10,303 nt of DNA, taken from positions 1 through 10,303 of the forward strand of contig JASJBQ010000184.1 of NCBI GenBank assembly GCA_030066455.1. The letters run 5' to 3'. The notes below the pieces were generated by a model. It saw only the letters and a program-made list of their open reading frames with translations. It did no database searches and had not been told where the DNA came from. Made by a program: the position numbers and the translations under genes. Shown here piece after piece: positions 1-7,178 of this stretch. This stretch comes from Desulfobacterales bacterium (GTDB lineage Bacteria; Desulfobacterota; Desulfobacteria; Desulfobacterales; UBA5852). Numbering within the stretch: the first letter of the stretch is position 1; every line of letters begins with the position of its first letter.

Positions 1-19
1 CCAATAAGGCGTGACAGCG

Positions 20-45
20 TTGGAAATGTGACCTATTGTGATAAT
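20..45 (+). promoter_or_regulatory. Weak candidate promoter upstream of the first caspase gene
   Basis: TTGGAA (20-25) is followed after a short 14-base spacer by GATAAT (40-45). TGT directly before the hexamer makes an extended -10 (TGn) motif. The spacer is shorter than the usual 16-18, so the -35 assignment is doubtful and the extended -10 alone is the better argument. A start point about 90 bases before the TTG start at 140 would leave a leader containing the inverted repeat at 72-96. This is motif matching only. Confidence 0.22.
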
Positions 46-71
46 CAGATCAGGGGCAGCACGTCTAAGTA

Positions 72-96
72 AAGGATAATACTTGAGGATATCCTT
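72..96. promoter_or_regulatory. Inverted repeat in the leader of the first caspase gene
   Basis: AAGGATA (72-78) and TATCCTT (90-96) are perfect 7-base inverted arms around an 11-base centre, 43 bases before the TTG start at 140. It could be an operator or a leader hairpin. No named regulator site is recognised. The rest of 1-139 contains no gene that can be supported. Confidence 0.3.
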
Positions 97-123
97 AGTA
101 TGAGCGTTCCGCGGGCGTGGATG

Positions 124-129
124 AAGGAG
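124..129 (+). promoter_or_regulatory. Ribosome-binding site that sets a TTG start
   Basis: AAGGAG lies 10 bases before TTG at 140. The frame that opens there runs straight into a good Sec signal peptide. The ATG at 121 is out of frame with the gene, so the TTG is the start supported by both the Shine-Dalgarno match and the protein. Confidence 0.6.
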
Positions 130-139
130 CGGTGACACG

Positions 140-1564
140 TTGGCCTCAGGAATACCCCATATTGGAAAATGCATTTTATTGGTTGTATGCTTGGCGATCA
201 TGATCCCTGCCGTTGGTGGTCGTGCGCATGCCGAGGATCGCGCCCTGCTGGTCGGGGTCGGCCGCTATGCCCAACTGGATGCCAGACTCAGCGGCGTCAG
301 CCTGGATATCCAGATGATGACGGAATTCGCGCGCCTGTTGGGGTTTGAAAAAGACGCCATCAAAGTATTGGCGCATGAAGAGGCTTCCACCCGGCAGGTG
401 GTTGCGGCCGTTGAAGACTGGCTCATCGAGGGAGTCGGTCCGGAGGACCGTGTCCTGTTTTACTTCAGTGGGCACGGCTCCCAGATTCCGGATGACAACC
501 AGGATGAAAACGATGCCTTCGATGAGGTCCTGCTGATGTACGATGCCGCCATCGAGCAACAGGCGCGGCACACGACGCTTACGGGTGTGCTGGTCGATGA
601 CGTGTTCAGCACCCTGCTGGCGCGAATGGACAGCCGCAATATTCTCGTCATCCTGGATGCCTGCCACAGCGGAAGCGCCACGCGAAGCCTGCGGCTGAGC
701 CCTCGCTCCTTTTCTGTCAATGAGGCGCAAGTCAAGTTCTTTTCGTATTCAACCTATATCGATGCCGCCGGTGGTCGGGGACGTTTCGATCTGATGGAAC
801 CCCGTAACCCGGGGGCGGCGGATGACAACTATGTCGTCCTCACGGCCTGTCGCGACGACGAGAAAACGGTCGCGACGGCCCAGGGCAGCATTTTCACCCT
901 GGGCCTGCGGCAGGTCGTCAGGTCCGCGGCCATGGCCGGTGACCCGATTACCCCGGAAGCGTTAAGGCGCGAAGCCACCGAATTTATTCGCGAACAGCTC
1001 CGCTCCGAAACCATCCGATTTCACCCGCAGATCGCCGGGAATACAGATCTCCGCAAACGCCCGCTGCAATTGGTTTCCCTGGGGGAAGGCGGGGGTTATG
1101 TCCATCAGGAAATGGAGACGCTGGTAAAAAAAAGCAATGAAACCGTCTGGATCGAATTGAACAAAAACTGCTTTGAAGTCGGTGATCCCTTGGAAATCTC
1201 CCTTTGGATTCCTGAACCGGGACACCTGAATATCATCAGTGTCGATTCGGATGATCAGGGGACGATTTTGTTCCCGAATCAATATCACCCCCGCAGTCGT
1301 GTTTATCGGGGCCGCATAACCATACCCGGCGGCCACCAGAATTATGAGCTGACAGCGGAGGGCAAAACCGGACCCCATCAGATCACGGCCTTTTTAACCC
1401 GATCGCCCCTGAATGCCTATGCCGACGGTTTTAGAACGCCAATGGATGTTCTGGCCAGGTTGTCGCCGCTGGGGTCACGGTCACTGGCCTTACGTCAGAA
1501 ACAGGAAGGACTGGCCGCCGGCCGTGTCACCACCCAAATACGCCCAGAGGGGCACTGTCGGTAG
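140..1564 (+). CDS. Exported type I metacaspase-like cysteine peptidase with C-terminal DUF4384 domain
   Basis: Predicted secreted peptidase of the caspase/metacaspase clan (C14), 474 residues. A Sec signal peptide covers about residues 1-31, with probable cleavage after AHA. The caspase fold spans about 33-310. The catalytic His is H112 in YFSGHGSQ and the Cys is C175 in LDACHSGS. D173, two before the Cys, matches the Asp that shapes the basic P1 pocket in metacaspases, so cleavage after Arg/Lys is inferred. Residues 118-129 form an acid-rich DDNQDENDAFDE stretch like the loop after the His in type I metacaspases. Residues about 335-425 match DUF4384 (VGDPLEISLWIPEPG, then VDSDDQGTILFPN). 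No EF-hand loop is seen here, unlike the two caspases downstream. The TTG start is supported by AAGGAG. The gene is probably co-transcribed with the TPR-OmpA gene 20 bases downstream. Family is confident; substrate is unknown. Confidence 0.88.
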   Translation: MASGIPHIGKCILLVVCLAIMIPAVGGRAHAEDRALLVGVGRYAQLDARLSGVSLDIQMMTEFARLLGFEKDAIKVLAHEEASTRQVVAAVEDWLIEGVGPEDRVLFYFSGHGSQIPDDNQDENDAFDEVLLMYDAAIEQQARHTTLTGVLVDDVFSTLLARMDSRNILVILDACHSGSATRSLRLSPRSFSVNEAQVKFFSYSTYIDAAGGRGRFDLMEPRNPGAADDNYVVLTACRDDEKTVATAQGSIFTLGLRQVVRSAAMAGDPITPEALRREATEFIREQLRSETIRFHPQIAGNTDLRKRPLQLVSLGEGGGYVHQEMETLVKKSNETVWIELNKNCFEVGDPLEISLWIPEPGHLNIISVDSDDQGTILFPNQYHPRSRVYRGRITIPGGHQNYELTAEGKTGPHQITAFLTRSPLNAYADGFRTPMDVLARLSPLGSRSLALRQKQEGLAAGRVTTQIRPEGHCR

Positions 1565-1584
1565 CGCCAAGCGCTAAAATTGCA

Positions 1585-2502
1585 ATGACCATGAATTGGC
1601 TCCCAACCACCGAGAAGTTTATGCGCAGATTGCAGGCGCCGCAAATTCTCCTGCCCGTCCTGTTGATGATGGGGGCCGCCTGGCCCGGTCTGGCGCCGGC
1701 CATGGATTGCCGGCGTGGCGCCGACTATTACGAGCGCGCCAAAACAGCGGGCGATCGGCAAGCGTCGATTGAATGGTTGCAACGCTCGATTGAGGCCTGT
1801 CCCAATTTCAATGCCTGGTACATGCTGGGACGGTTGTTCGCCGCGCAGGGTCGGCTAGACCAGGCGGTCCACGCTTTCTCACAGGCCCGCACGGCCGCGG
1901 GAACCGCCCGAACCGAAGCACTGGCACTGGGACGCCAGGGTGAGGTGCTTTCCCAGGCCGGTCAACAACACCAGGCACTGCGTACGCTGGAATTGGCCCA
2001 CCAATTTCATCCGCCACCCGCCCCGGACTGGCTCGAGACGGCCCTCCGCAAGGCACGAATTCAATCCTATCGGGAGATCATGGCCGCCGCCGACATTGCC
2101 GCTTGGCTCGATCCGGGTGCGGCCATCGGCGAGAGCGGCCGATTCGCGGTGCGCCCCGCGGTGAATCTGCCGGTGCATTTTGAATTTGACCGCGCGGATC
2201 TGAATGCCCGCGGCAACCGGCAGGTCATCGAGCTGGGCCGGGCCTTGTCGGGGGTTAAGTTGGGCCAGGCCTCTTTTCTATTGGTCGGCCACACCGACAA
2301 ACGCGGATCCCGGGCATATAACCAGATGCTTTCCGAAAGGCGGGCCGACACCGTCAAAATCGAATTGGAACGGCGGTTTCCATCCCTGATCGGAAAATTG
2401 AAAACCGCCGGACGCGGTGAAACGCAATTGCTTTATGACGGGGATGATGAAACCGATCATATGTTGAACCGCAGGGTGAAGATTTCCCTGATTTCCAATT
2501 AG
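1585..2502 (+). CDS. Exported TPR / OmpA-family peptidoglycan-binding protein
   Basis: 305 residues from the ATG at 1585. A hydrophobic Sec signal (about residues 14-39) is followed by a helical TPR-like region (about 46-145, with NAWYMLGRLFAAQGRLDQA the clearest repeat). The C-terminal OmpA domain spans about 193-305. Its key positions are intact: VHFEFD, GHTD with D238, and LSERRA with R253. D238 and R253 sit 15 apart, as do the diaminopimelate-binding Asp and Arg of E. coli OmpA, so non-covalent peptidoglycan binding is a strong family inference. There is no beta-barrel domain, so this is a soluble or tethered wall-binding adaptor, not a porin. The start is uncertain: ATG at 1621 (residue 13) gives a tidier signal peptide, and neither start has a strong Shine-Dalgarno. 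The gene is 20 bases after the first caspase gene, and TPR repeats suggest a protein partner, perhaps that peptidase. Confidence 0.85.
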   Translation: MTMNWLPTTEKFMRRLQAPQILLPVLLMMGAAWPGLAPAMDCRRGADYYERAKTAGDRQASIEWLQRSIEACPNFNAWYMLGRLFAAQGRLDQAVHAFSQARTAAGTARTEALALGRQGEVLSQAGQQHQALRTLELAHQFHPPPAPDWLETALRKARIQSYREIMAAADIAAWLDPGAAIGESGRFAVRPAVNLPVHFEFDRADLNARGNRQVIELGRALSGVKLGQASFLLVGHTDKRGSRAYNQMLSERRADTVKIELERRFPSLIGKLKTAGRGETQLLYDGDDETDHMLNRRVKISLISN

Positions 2503-2515
2503 TTTCGTTCGCGAC

Positions 2516-2534
2516 CCTCCACAACTGGTGGAGG
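2516..2534 (+). terminator. Hairpin just after the TPR-OmpA gene, no U-tract
   Basis: CCTCCAC (2516-2522) and GTGGAGG (2528-2534) form a perfect 7-base stem with a 5-base loop, 13 bases after the stop codon. No run of T follows, so it is not a classical intrinsic terminator. It may protect the 3' end or give partial termination between the two halves of the cluster. Confidence 0.4.
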
Positions 2535-2582
2535 ACCCGGAGAGATTCTATCGATCCGGAGTATGGTAACTTTATTCTGTTT

Positions 2583-2745
2583 GTTCATTTTCTTTCACGG
2601 GAAAGAAAACGAACCAAAAGAAACCGCCGTGTCCCACTTAATCCTGCGCGTCGCTACAACGGACGGCGCGCGCGGAAACTCGCTTCGCTCAGACAGGTCC
2701 GCGCGCTTATCCCGCCCGCCGTATCGATGCTCGGCGCGGGACAAA
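2583..2745. repeat. GC-rich intergenic repeat-like element with two stems
   Basis: This is the core of the 355-base gap between the OmpA and second caspase genes (2503-2857). First stem: GTTCATTTTCTTTC (2583-2596) against GAAAGAAAACGAAC (2601-2614), 13 of 14 paired with a 4-base loop. Second stem: GCGCGCGGA (2668-2676) against TCCGCGCGC (2698-2706), perfect, with the loop containing CTCGCTTCGCTCAGA. Outer short arms TGTCCC and GGGACA lie near 2630 and 2738. The wording (GAACCAAAAGAAAC, then GTGTCCCAC, then AACTCGCTTCGCTCAGAC) resembles a family of intergenic repeats I recall from several proteobacterial genomes, often mis-annotated as small proteins; this is from memory. Short frames across it have no visible domain and are not called as genes. 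Confidence 0.55.
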
Positions 2746-2842
2746 GGGGAAAATCTGAAACCCAAGCAGATTGATACACCCCTCCAAAGGGCTACCGCAG
2801 GTTTCCCGCGCTGAGGGAGGCGCCCAACTTGTAGTCGGTCCT

Positions 2843-2846
2843 GGAG
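2843..2846 (+). promoter_or_regulatory. Ribosome-binding site supporting the TTG start at 2858
   Basis: GGAG stands 11 bases before TTG at 2858, inside GGAGAAGCG. The frame is also open from a TTG at 2771, but that would put 29 polar residues ahead of a well-formed signal peptide. The start at 2858 puts two residues and one Arg before the hydrophobic core. Confidence 0.5.
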
Positions 2847-2857
2847 AAGCGATAACA

Positions 2858-4582
2858 TTGAACTTAAGAATAACTGCAACACTCGGGGCCCTCGCCCTCT
2901 TGATTGTCGGTCTGGCGGCGCCGGGGGCGAACGCGGCCAACCATGCCCTTTTGATCGGTATCGGCACCTATCAGACCAGGGTTCTGGAAGGCCCACCGCA
3001 CGATGTGGCCGCACTGGAGGCCATCCTGGCATCCCGATATGATTTCAAAACCGCAAACATTCACACCCTGGTCAATCAGGAAGCGGGCAGGGGCCGCATC
3101 CTTTCCGCAATGAAGCAGTTGATCCATGGATCCCGGCCAGGGGACCGTATCTTCATCTACTTCAGTGGCCACGGGACCAGTCGGCGCGACAATCTCATGG
3201 CGCTGCCGCTGCCGCATGCCTCCGGGGCCCTGGTACCGGCTGATTTCAACCCCGATCCCGGGCAGTCGATTGAGGATATGATGGCGCAGCTGATCGTCGG
3301 CCGGCGCGACTTGCGCCCCATGCTCGAACAGCTGGATCGTGACCGGCAAGTCCTGCTGGTATTCGACACCTGTTTTGCGGGCAACACCGTCCGTGCCGGC
3401 GGCGGCAAAAAAGTGCCGGATCCCGGCCGCTACATGCAACTGGCCTCGAGGAGCGTATTCGACGAAGAGCGTTCGATTGGAAGCTTTGAAGACAATAGGC
3501 CCCCTGCCCAGCCCTATCCGTATCGAAATATCTTCTATATTGCGGCCTCTTCCGAAAACGAAATCGCCAAAGACATCCAGGAGGACCTGCTCTACCTCTA
3601 CCCGACCATCGATGGAAAACCGCACGGTGCCCTGACCGACGCGCTGTTGAGGGTTCTTTACGGCCAGGTGCCCGTTGATGCCGACCACGACGGTCAGTGG
3701 AGCCAGATGGAGATGTTTACCGCGGTGCGGTCGCTGGTTCAGGAGCGGTTCCAACAAACGCCGCAGGCGCTGCCGAAGCAAGGAGGAAACGCCGCCAACA
3801 TCCACGCCCGCGCTTTTTTCAGGCCTACGGGCGGCCGCCTGGCGAGCGGCGCCCGCACACCGGCCACCACCAAGCCCCGGTTGCGGATTCACGTCGCCGA
3901 TGAGCTGTCCCTTTTAGCGGGGCATCTAGCGAAAATCGATGGGGTGCAAGTCGTCGGCACCGAACCGGATCTCACCATCACCCAGGATGGCGATGCGGTG
4001 ATTCTGGCGCGGCCCGACAAGCATCCGCTTTGCCGGTTTACCGCCTACGATATTCACCAGGTGCTGGATCGCGTCAGACGGCATCTGCGGATTCAACCCC
4101 TGGTCAACCTCGTCTATCCGCACCAGCCGTTCAATGTCGAACTCGTGCTCAAGGGGGGAGCCCCCAACAACATCATTTACGAAGATGACGCCTTTGGATT
4201 TGAAATCCGAACCGAAAAGCCGGCCTACCTGCTGCTCATCGATATCGATCCGGCCGGCGCCGTGCATGTGCTGTATCCATCCGACAGGTCCGAGCTGATA
4301 CCCGTGGCCCCGGGAGCGCACCGCATTCCGGCGGAAGGGTTCCGGACCCACTGGCCCTTTGGGACCGAGACCGTCAAATTGTTTGCATTTACGCATCGGC
4401 CGCCGATCATGGAACGGCTGGTCGGTAAAGAAGATATTGATCCCGAATCGGCACTGTTCAACGATCTGGAAACGCTGGTCGGGGCCAGGGGGGCTGGATC
4501 CGCGCGGGCCCTGCTGCGCCGGGATGCCGCGCAAGCCTCCCTCCATCTCACCAGCTACCCGCGCGCGCCTGGTAAACGATGA
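2858..4582 (+). CDS. Exported caspase-fold peptidase with internal EF-hand loop and DUF4384 domain
   Basis: 574 residues from TTG 2858. Sec signal peptide about 1-26 (cleavage after ANA). Caspase (C14) domain about 27-320: H105 in YFSGHGTS and C172 in FDTCFAG, with D170 two before the Cys as in metacaspases. Residues 274-285 (DADHDGQWSQME) have D, D, D, G and E at positions 1, 3, 5, 6 and 12 of a canonical EF-hand loop, followed by a helix-like stretch. Residues about 345-415 are a basic, unassigned linker domain. Residues about 428-515 resemble DUF4384 (KPAYLLLIDIDPAGAVHVLYPS). It lacks the acidic post-His loop of the first caspase, so the two are paralogous families and not a recent duplication. 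Its TGA overlaps an ATG (ATGA at 4579-4582) in frame with the next gene, so translational coupling is possible. Calcium control is inferred, not shown. Confidence 0.87.
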   Translation: MNLRITATLGALALLIVGLAAPGANAANHALLIGIGTYQTRVLEGPPHDVAALEAILASRYDFKTANIHTLVNQEAGRGRILSAMKQLIHGSRPGDRIFIYFSGHGTSRRDNLMALPLPHASGALVPADFNPDPGQSIEDMMAQLIVGRRDLRPMLEQLDRDRQVLLVFDTCFAGNTVRAGGGKKVPDPGRYMQLASRSVFDEERSIGSFEDNRPPAQPYPYRNIFYIAASSENEIAKDIQEDLLYLYPTIDGKPHGALTDALLRVLYGQVPVDADHDGQWSQMEMFTAVRSLVQERFQQTPQALPKQGGNAANIHARAFFRPTGGRLASGARTPATTKPRLRIHVADELSLLAGHLAKIDGVQVVGTEPDLTITQDGDAVILARPDKHPLCRFTAYDIHQVLDRVRRHLRIQPLVNLVYPHQPFNVELVLKGGAPNNIIYEDDAFGFEIRTEKPAYLLLIDIDPAGAVHVLYPSDRSELIPVAPGAHRIPAEGFRTHWPFGTETVKLFAFTHRPPIMERLVGKEDIDPESALFNDLETLVGARGAGSARALLRRDAAQASLHLTSYPRAPGKR

Positions 4583-4603
4583 GGTCGCACCGGGACGCGT
4601 TGC

Positions 4604-4610
4604 AAAGGAG
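4604..4610 (+). promoter_or_regulatory. Strong ribosome-binding site choosing ATG 4618
   Basis: AAAGGAG stands 7 bases before ATG at 4618. The same frame opens earlier at ATG 4579, overlapping the previous stop, but only 4618 has a strong Shine-Dalgarno and gives a standard signal peptide (MKRLGLFC...). Confidence 0.7.
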
Positions 4611-4617
4611 TTGTGGC

Positions 4618-6951
4618 ATGAAGCGGTTGGGGCTGTTTTGCATGATCATCGCCCTGCTGGGGCCATCGATGTCGCTGGCCGCGGTTCTTAACACCGGGTA
4701 TTCATCATCCCACGCGCTGGTGGTCGGTATTGATCGCTATGACCACTGGCCGCACCTTGAATATGCCACCCGGGATGCGGCCGCGATGGCGGCCTTTCTG
4801 AGGCAAAAAAACTTCCAGGTGACCGTCCTAACCAATCAAAACGCCACGCGAGAAAACATATGGCGCCAACTGGAGACGATCCGCAACAAAGTTGACGCCA
4901 ACGCCAGGTTTGTCTTCTTTTTTGCCGGCCACGGCCAGACGGAGGATCGGCCCGGGGGAGGCGAACGAGGGTATATCCTGCCTTACGATGCCGATGCCTA
5001 TGACTGGGAAGGCACCATGCTGCCCATGGACCGTTTGAATCGCAAGATGCGAAGTTACCAGGCCAAGCACATTCTGATGGCCTTTGACTCGTGCTATTCG
5101 GGACTGGGTCTGACCCGGGCCATAAAAAGGCACCCGCCCCATGACGCCGCCTATGTTCACAAAATGATGCAGACCCGAAGCATCCAAATCCTGACTGCCG
5201 GCAGCCGGTCGGAGCAGGCCATGGAATCCGACGGCCACGGTTTGTTTACCGATCACCTGCTGGCGGCACTGAACGGAGCGGCGGACATCAATGCCGATGG
5301 CCATATCACCGCAACCGAAATCTACGCTACCGTGCGCCCCAGCATTACCCAACAGTCCCACAGCCGGCAGACACCCCAGTTCGGCTACATCGAGGGCAAC
5401 GGCGATATGATTTTCGATCATCAGCCGACCCACAAGGATCGCGCCACCATTCTGGTCGATACCAGGACCGACGGGATTGATGTCTGGGCCGGCAACCGGG
5501 AGATCGGGCATCGGCTCAATGCCGGGCAGCACCGGCTGACGGCCTGGGCCGGCCGCACCGCCATCATGGTAAAGAAAGGCGGCCAGACGCTGTATCTAAA
5601 AGATGTCCTTCTGCAGGCCGGTCGCCCTTTCCACGTCCGCATCGGGTTCGCCCGGCCAGCGGCGAACCCGCGCGCGCCCTTTGCGATGACAACCATAACG
5701 CATCGAGATCTTGATGATTACGCCAATTCCAAGGCCTATGACCTGGATGCCGATGGCCATGAAGAATTTATCACCGCCTCCGGCAGCAATATCTACGCGC
5801 TCGAAGCCGACGGGGCGACGCTATGGACACGCAACTTTGCGTTTCCGATCACGATCGACCTGGTGGACCAATGGGATTCAGGACCGGCCATCGCCGTTTC
5901 AGGGGCCGATGGCGGCAACATGCATCTATTGCTTTTGAATCGTTACGGAGAAGAGGTGTGGCATCACGTCCGCCGAACCAAACATGATCCCTTTCGCCAA
6001 CGCGATGGTAGGGGAAGAATCGCCGCTCTGGCCGATATCGACCGCGACGGCCGCAAGGAGATCATCACGATCATGACGGCCGATCACGTGAAGGGCTCAC
6101 GCGGGATCGTCGTCTATGATCACCGTTCCCGGGAACGATGGCGCTACCCCATGGGACCCAAGCCCCAAAACCTCCTCATATGGCCCGGAAAGGCAGGGCG
6201 CCCGGATATCATTGTCGGCACTTACGCTTCAGCCGACGGCCACCGGGAGGTCCACAACAGGACCGATGACCGACAGGCCCTGGTCATCAGCGTCAACAGC
6301 GAGGGGCAAACGAACTGGGTCCGCAAGCTGGGCGCCCATTACACGGGCGTTCATGTGGTTCCGGAAAGTTGGGTTCACGGGGATGCGCCGTTTATCTATG
6401 CCTTCAAGTTCGCGTCCTCCAAGCTGCGCGATGAAGGGGGAATCTACAAAATATCCCGATCGGGTCAGATTCTCCAGCGCGTTGATACCGAAAACTCCAT
6501 TCTGAGCGTGGCCGCATCGCCCTCCCCATCGCAGCGCCCCCGATATCTTTTCGCTACGGACAATCAGATGAATCTGTACCAATTCGATGCCGAGTTGAAG
6601 CTGCAGCAAAAAAAACCGTTGCAAACCTCATCCAAACACCAGGTATCACGGGTTGTCGGGGTCCACGACTATGATGGTGACGGCGAGAATGATGTACTGG
6701 TGTATGCCTATGAAACCCTTCTGGGCCGCCGGGGCCCAACCGCGACTGGAGGGGGCGCCGCCCGCTTTTTTCATTCCAATTTGAACCTGCAAATTTATTC
6801 GCAGGATCTATCCAGGTTGCTGAAAACCATGTCTTTGTCCGACGGTTGGGAACAAGTGAGCGGCTTTGCCGTCGTCGATCTTCATCGGTCCCGGGCGCGG
6901 CCTTACCCGTTTATGGTTTTGGGCCATGAGATCATCGTCTACAACTATTAA
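4618..6951 (+). CDS. Exported caspase-fold peptidase fused to PEGA-like and calcium-motif beta-propeller domains
   Basis: 777 residues. Sec signal peptide about 1-22 (SLAA, then VLNTG). Caspase (C14) domain about 30-265: H105 in FFAGHGQ, C159 in FDSCYSG, D157 two before the Cys. Residues 223-234 (DINADGHITATE) form a perfect EF-hand-type loop near the end of the domain. Residues about 275-345 (TILVDTRTDGIDVWAGN...) look like a PEGA-type beta-sandwich. Residues about 355-777 are a beta-propeller-like array with repeated strand patterns such as IYALEADGATLW, VVYDHRSRERW and VISVNSEGQTNW, plus three DxDxDG loops (D375-D379, D473-D477, D684-D688) typical of FG-GAP/VCBS calcium sites. I count about seven or eight blades. 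The propeller probably recognises a partner or surface ligand. It is 35 bases after the second caspase gene and likely in its operon. Specificity and calcium dependence are inferred. Confidence 0.87.
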   Translation: MKRLGLFCMIIALLGPSMSLAAVLNTGYSSSHALVVGIDRYDHWPHLEYATRDAAAMAAFLRQKNFQVTVLTNQNATRENIWRQLETIRNKVDANARFVFFFAGHGQTEDRPGGGERGYILPYDADAYDWEGTMLPMDRLNRKMRSYQAKHILMAFDSCYSGLGLTRAIKRHPPHDAAYVHKMMQTRSIQILTAGSRSEQAMESDGHGLFTDHLLAALNGAADINADGHITATEIYATVRPSITQQSHSRQTPQFGYIEGNGDMIFDHQPTHKDRATILVDTRTDGIDVWAGNREIGHRLNAGQHRLTAWAGRTAIMVKKGGQTLYLKDVLLQAGRPFHVRIGFARPAANPRAPFAMTTITHRDLDDYANSKAYDLDADGHEEFITASGSNIYALEADGATLWTRNFAFPITIDLVDQWDSGPAIAVSGADGGNMHLLLLNRYGEEVWHHVRRTKHDPFRQRDGRGRIAALADIDRDGRKEIITIMTADHVKGSRGIVVYDHRSRERWRYPMGPKPQNLLIWPGKAGRPDIIVGTYASADGHREVHNRTDDRQALVISVNSEGQTNWVRKLGAHYTGVHVVPESWVHGDAPFIYAFKFASSKLRDEGGIYKISRSGQILQRVDTENSILSVAASPSPSQRPRYLFATDNQMNLYQFDAELKLQQKKPLQTSSKHQVSRVVGVHDYDGDGENDVLVYAYETLLGRRGPTATGGGAARFFHSNLNLQIYSQDLSRLLKTMSLSDGWEQVSGFAVVDLHRSRARPYPFMVLGHEIIVYNY

Positions 6952-6970
6952 AACGTCAATCGGCAATGCC

Positions 6971-7010
6971 CGTTGGACCCGGCACGGCATCCCGCCGTAG
7001 CAGACCAACG
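6971..7010 (+). terminator. Two-tier hairpin after the third caspase gene
   Basis: Outer arms CGTTGG (6971-6976) and CCAACG (7005-7010) enclose inner arms ACGGC (6984-6988) and GCCGT (6994-6998) with a 5-base loop. It starts 20 bases after the stop codon. There is no T-run, so it may mark a Rho-dependent or processed 3' end. The rest of 6952-7178 holds TATAAA at 7058-7063, which could be a -10 for the lipoprotein gene, but no matching -35 is visible. Confidence 0.35.
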
Positions 7011-7167
7011 CACGGCCGCTTTGCCCTGAAGCTAAAATCTCATCTTTGGATGACCGCTATAAATTGCTCTGGCCATGTAGACCAATCCCCACGGCCACGC
7101 GTCTGAACGGACAAAACGCGCAGGCCCGCAGATTGGGCGGTTGCAAGCTTCCAGCCCACCCAAAGAG

Positions 7168-7172
7168 AGGAG
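7168..7172 (+). promoter_or_regulatory. Ribosome-binding site for the lipoprotein gene
   Basis: AGGAG lies 6 bases before ATG 7179. A nearer ATG at 7174 is closed at once by a stop (ATG AAA TGA), so 7179 is the usable start. Confidence 0.75.
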
Positions 7173-7178
7173 TATGAA

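Noticed and set aside
176..730. Minus-strand open frame of 184 codons
   Set aside because: Antisense to the metacaspase domain, no ribosome-binding site or motif seen.
2563..2814. Small plus-strand frame across the intergenic repeat
   Set aside because: Composition and wording are those of the repeat element; no domain, and such frames are common annotation artefacts.
2771..2857. N-terminal extension of the second caspase from TTG 2771
   Set aside because: It would bury the signal peptide 29 residues in; the start at 2858 has GGAG and a normal signal peptide.
2864..3892. Long minus-strand open frame of 342 codons opposite the second caspase gene
   Set aside because: It lies entirely under a well-supported gene, has no family motif, and long antisense frames are expected in GC-rich coding DNA.
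3926..4546. Minus-strand open frame of 206 codons
   Set aside because: Shadow of the DUF4384 part of the second caspase gene; low-complexity Gly/Pro/Arg-rich content.
4828..5532. Minus-strand open frame of 234 codons opposite the third caspase gene
   Set aside because: Shadow of the caspase domain with catalytic residues on the plus strand; no recognisable protein features.
140..6951. Reading the caspase cluster as a cytosolic anti-phage or abortive-infection system
   Set aside because: All three caspases and the OmpA protein have export signals, and no nucleotide-sensing, gasdermin-like, STAND or CRISPR component is present.
7064..7178. Possible riboswitch before the lipoprotein gene
   Set aside because: Looked for cyclic-di-GMP-type conserved segments; none found in the right order.
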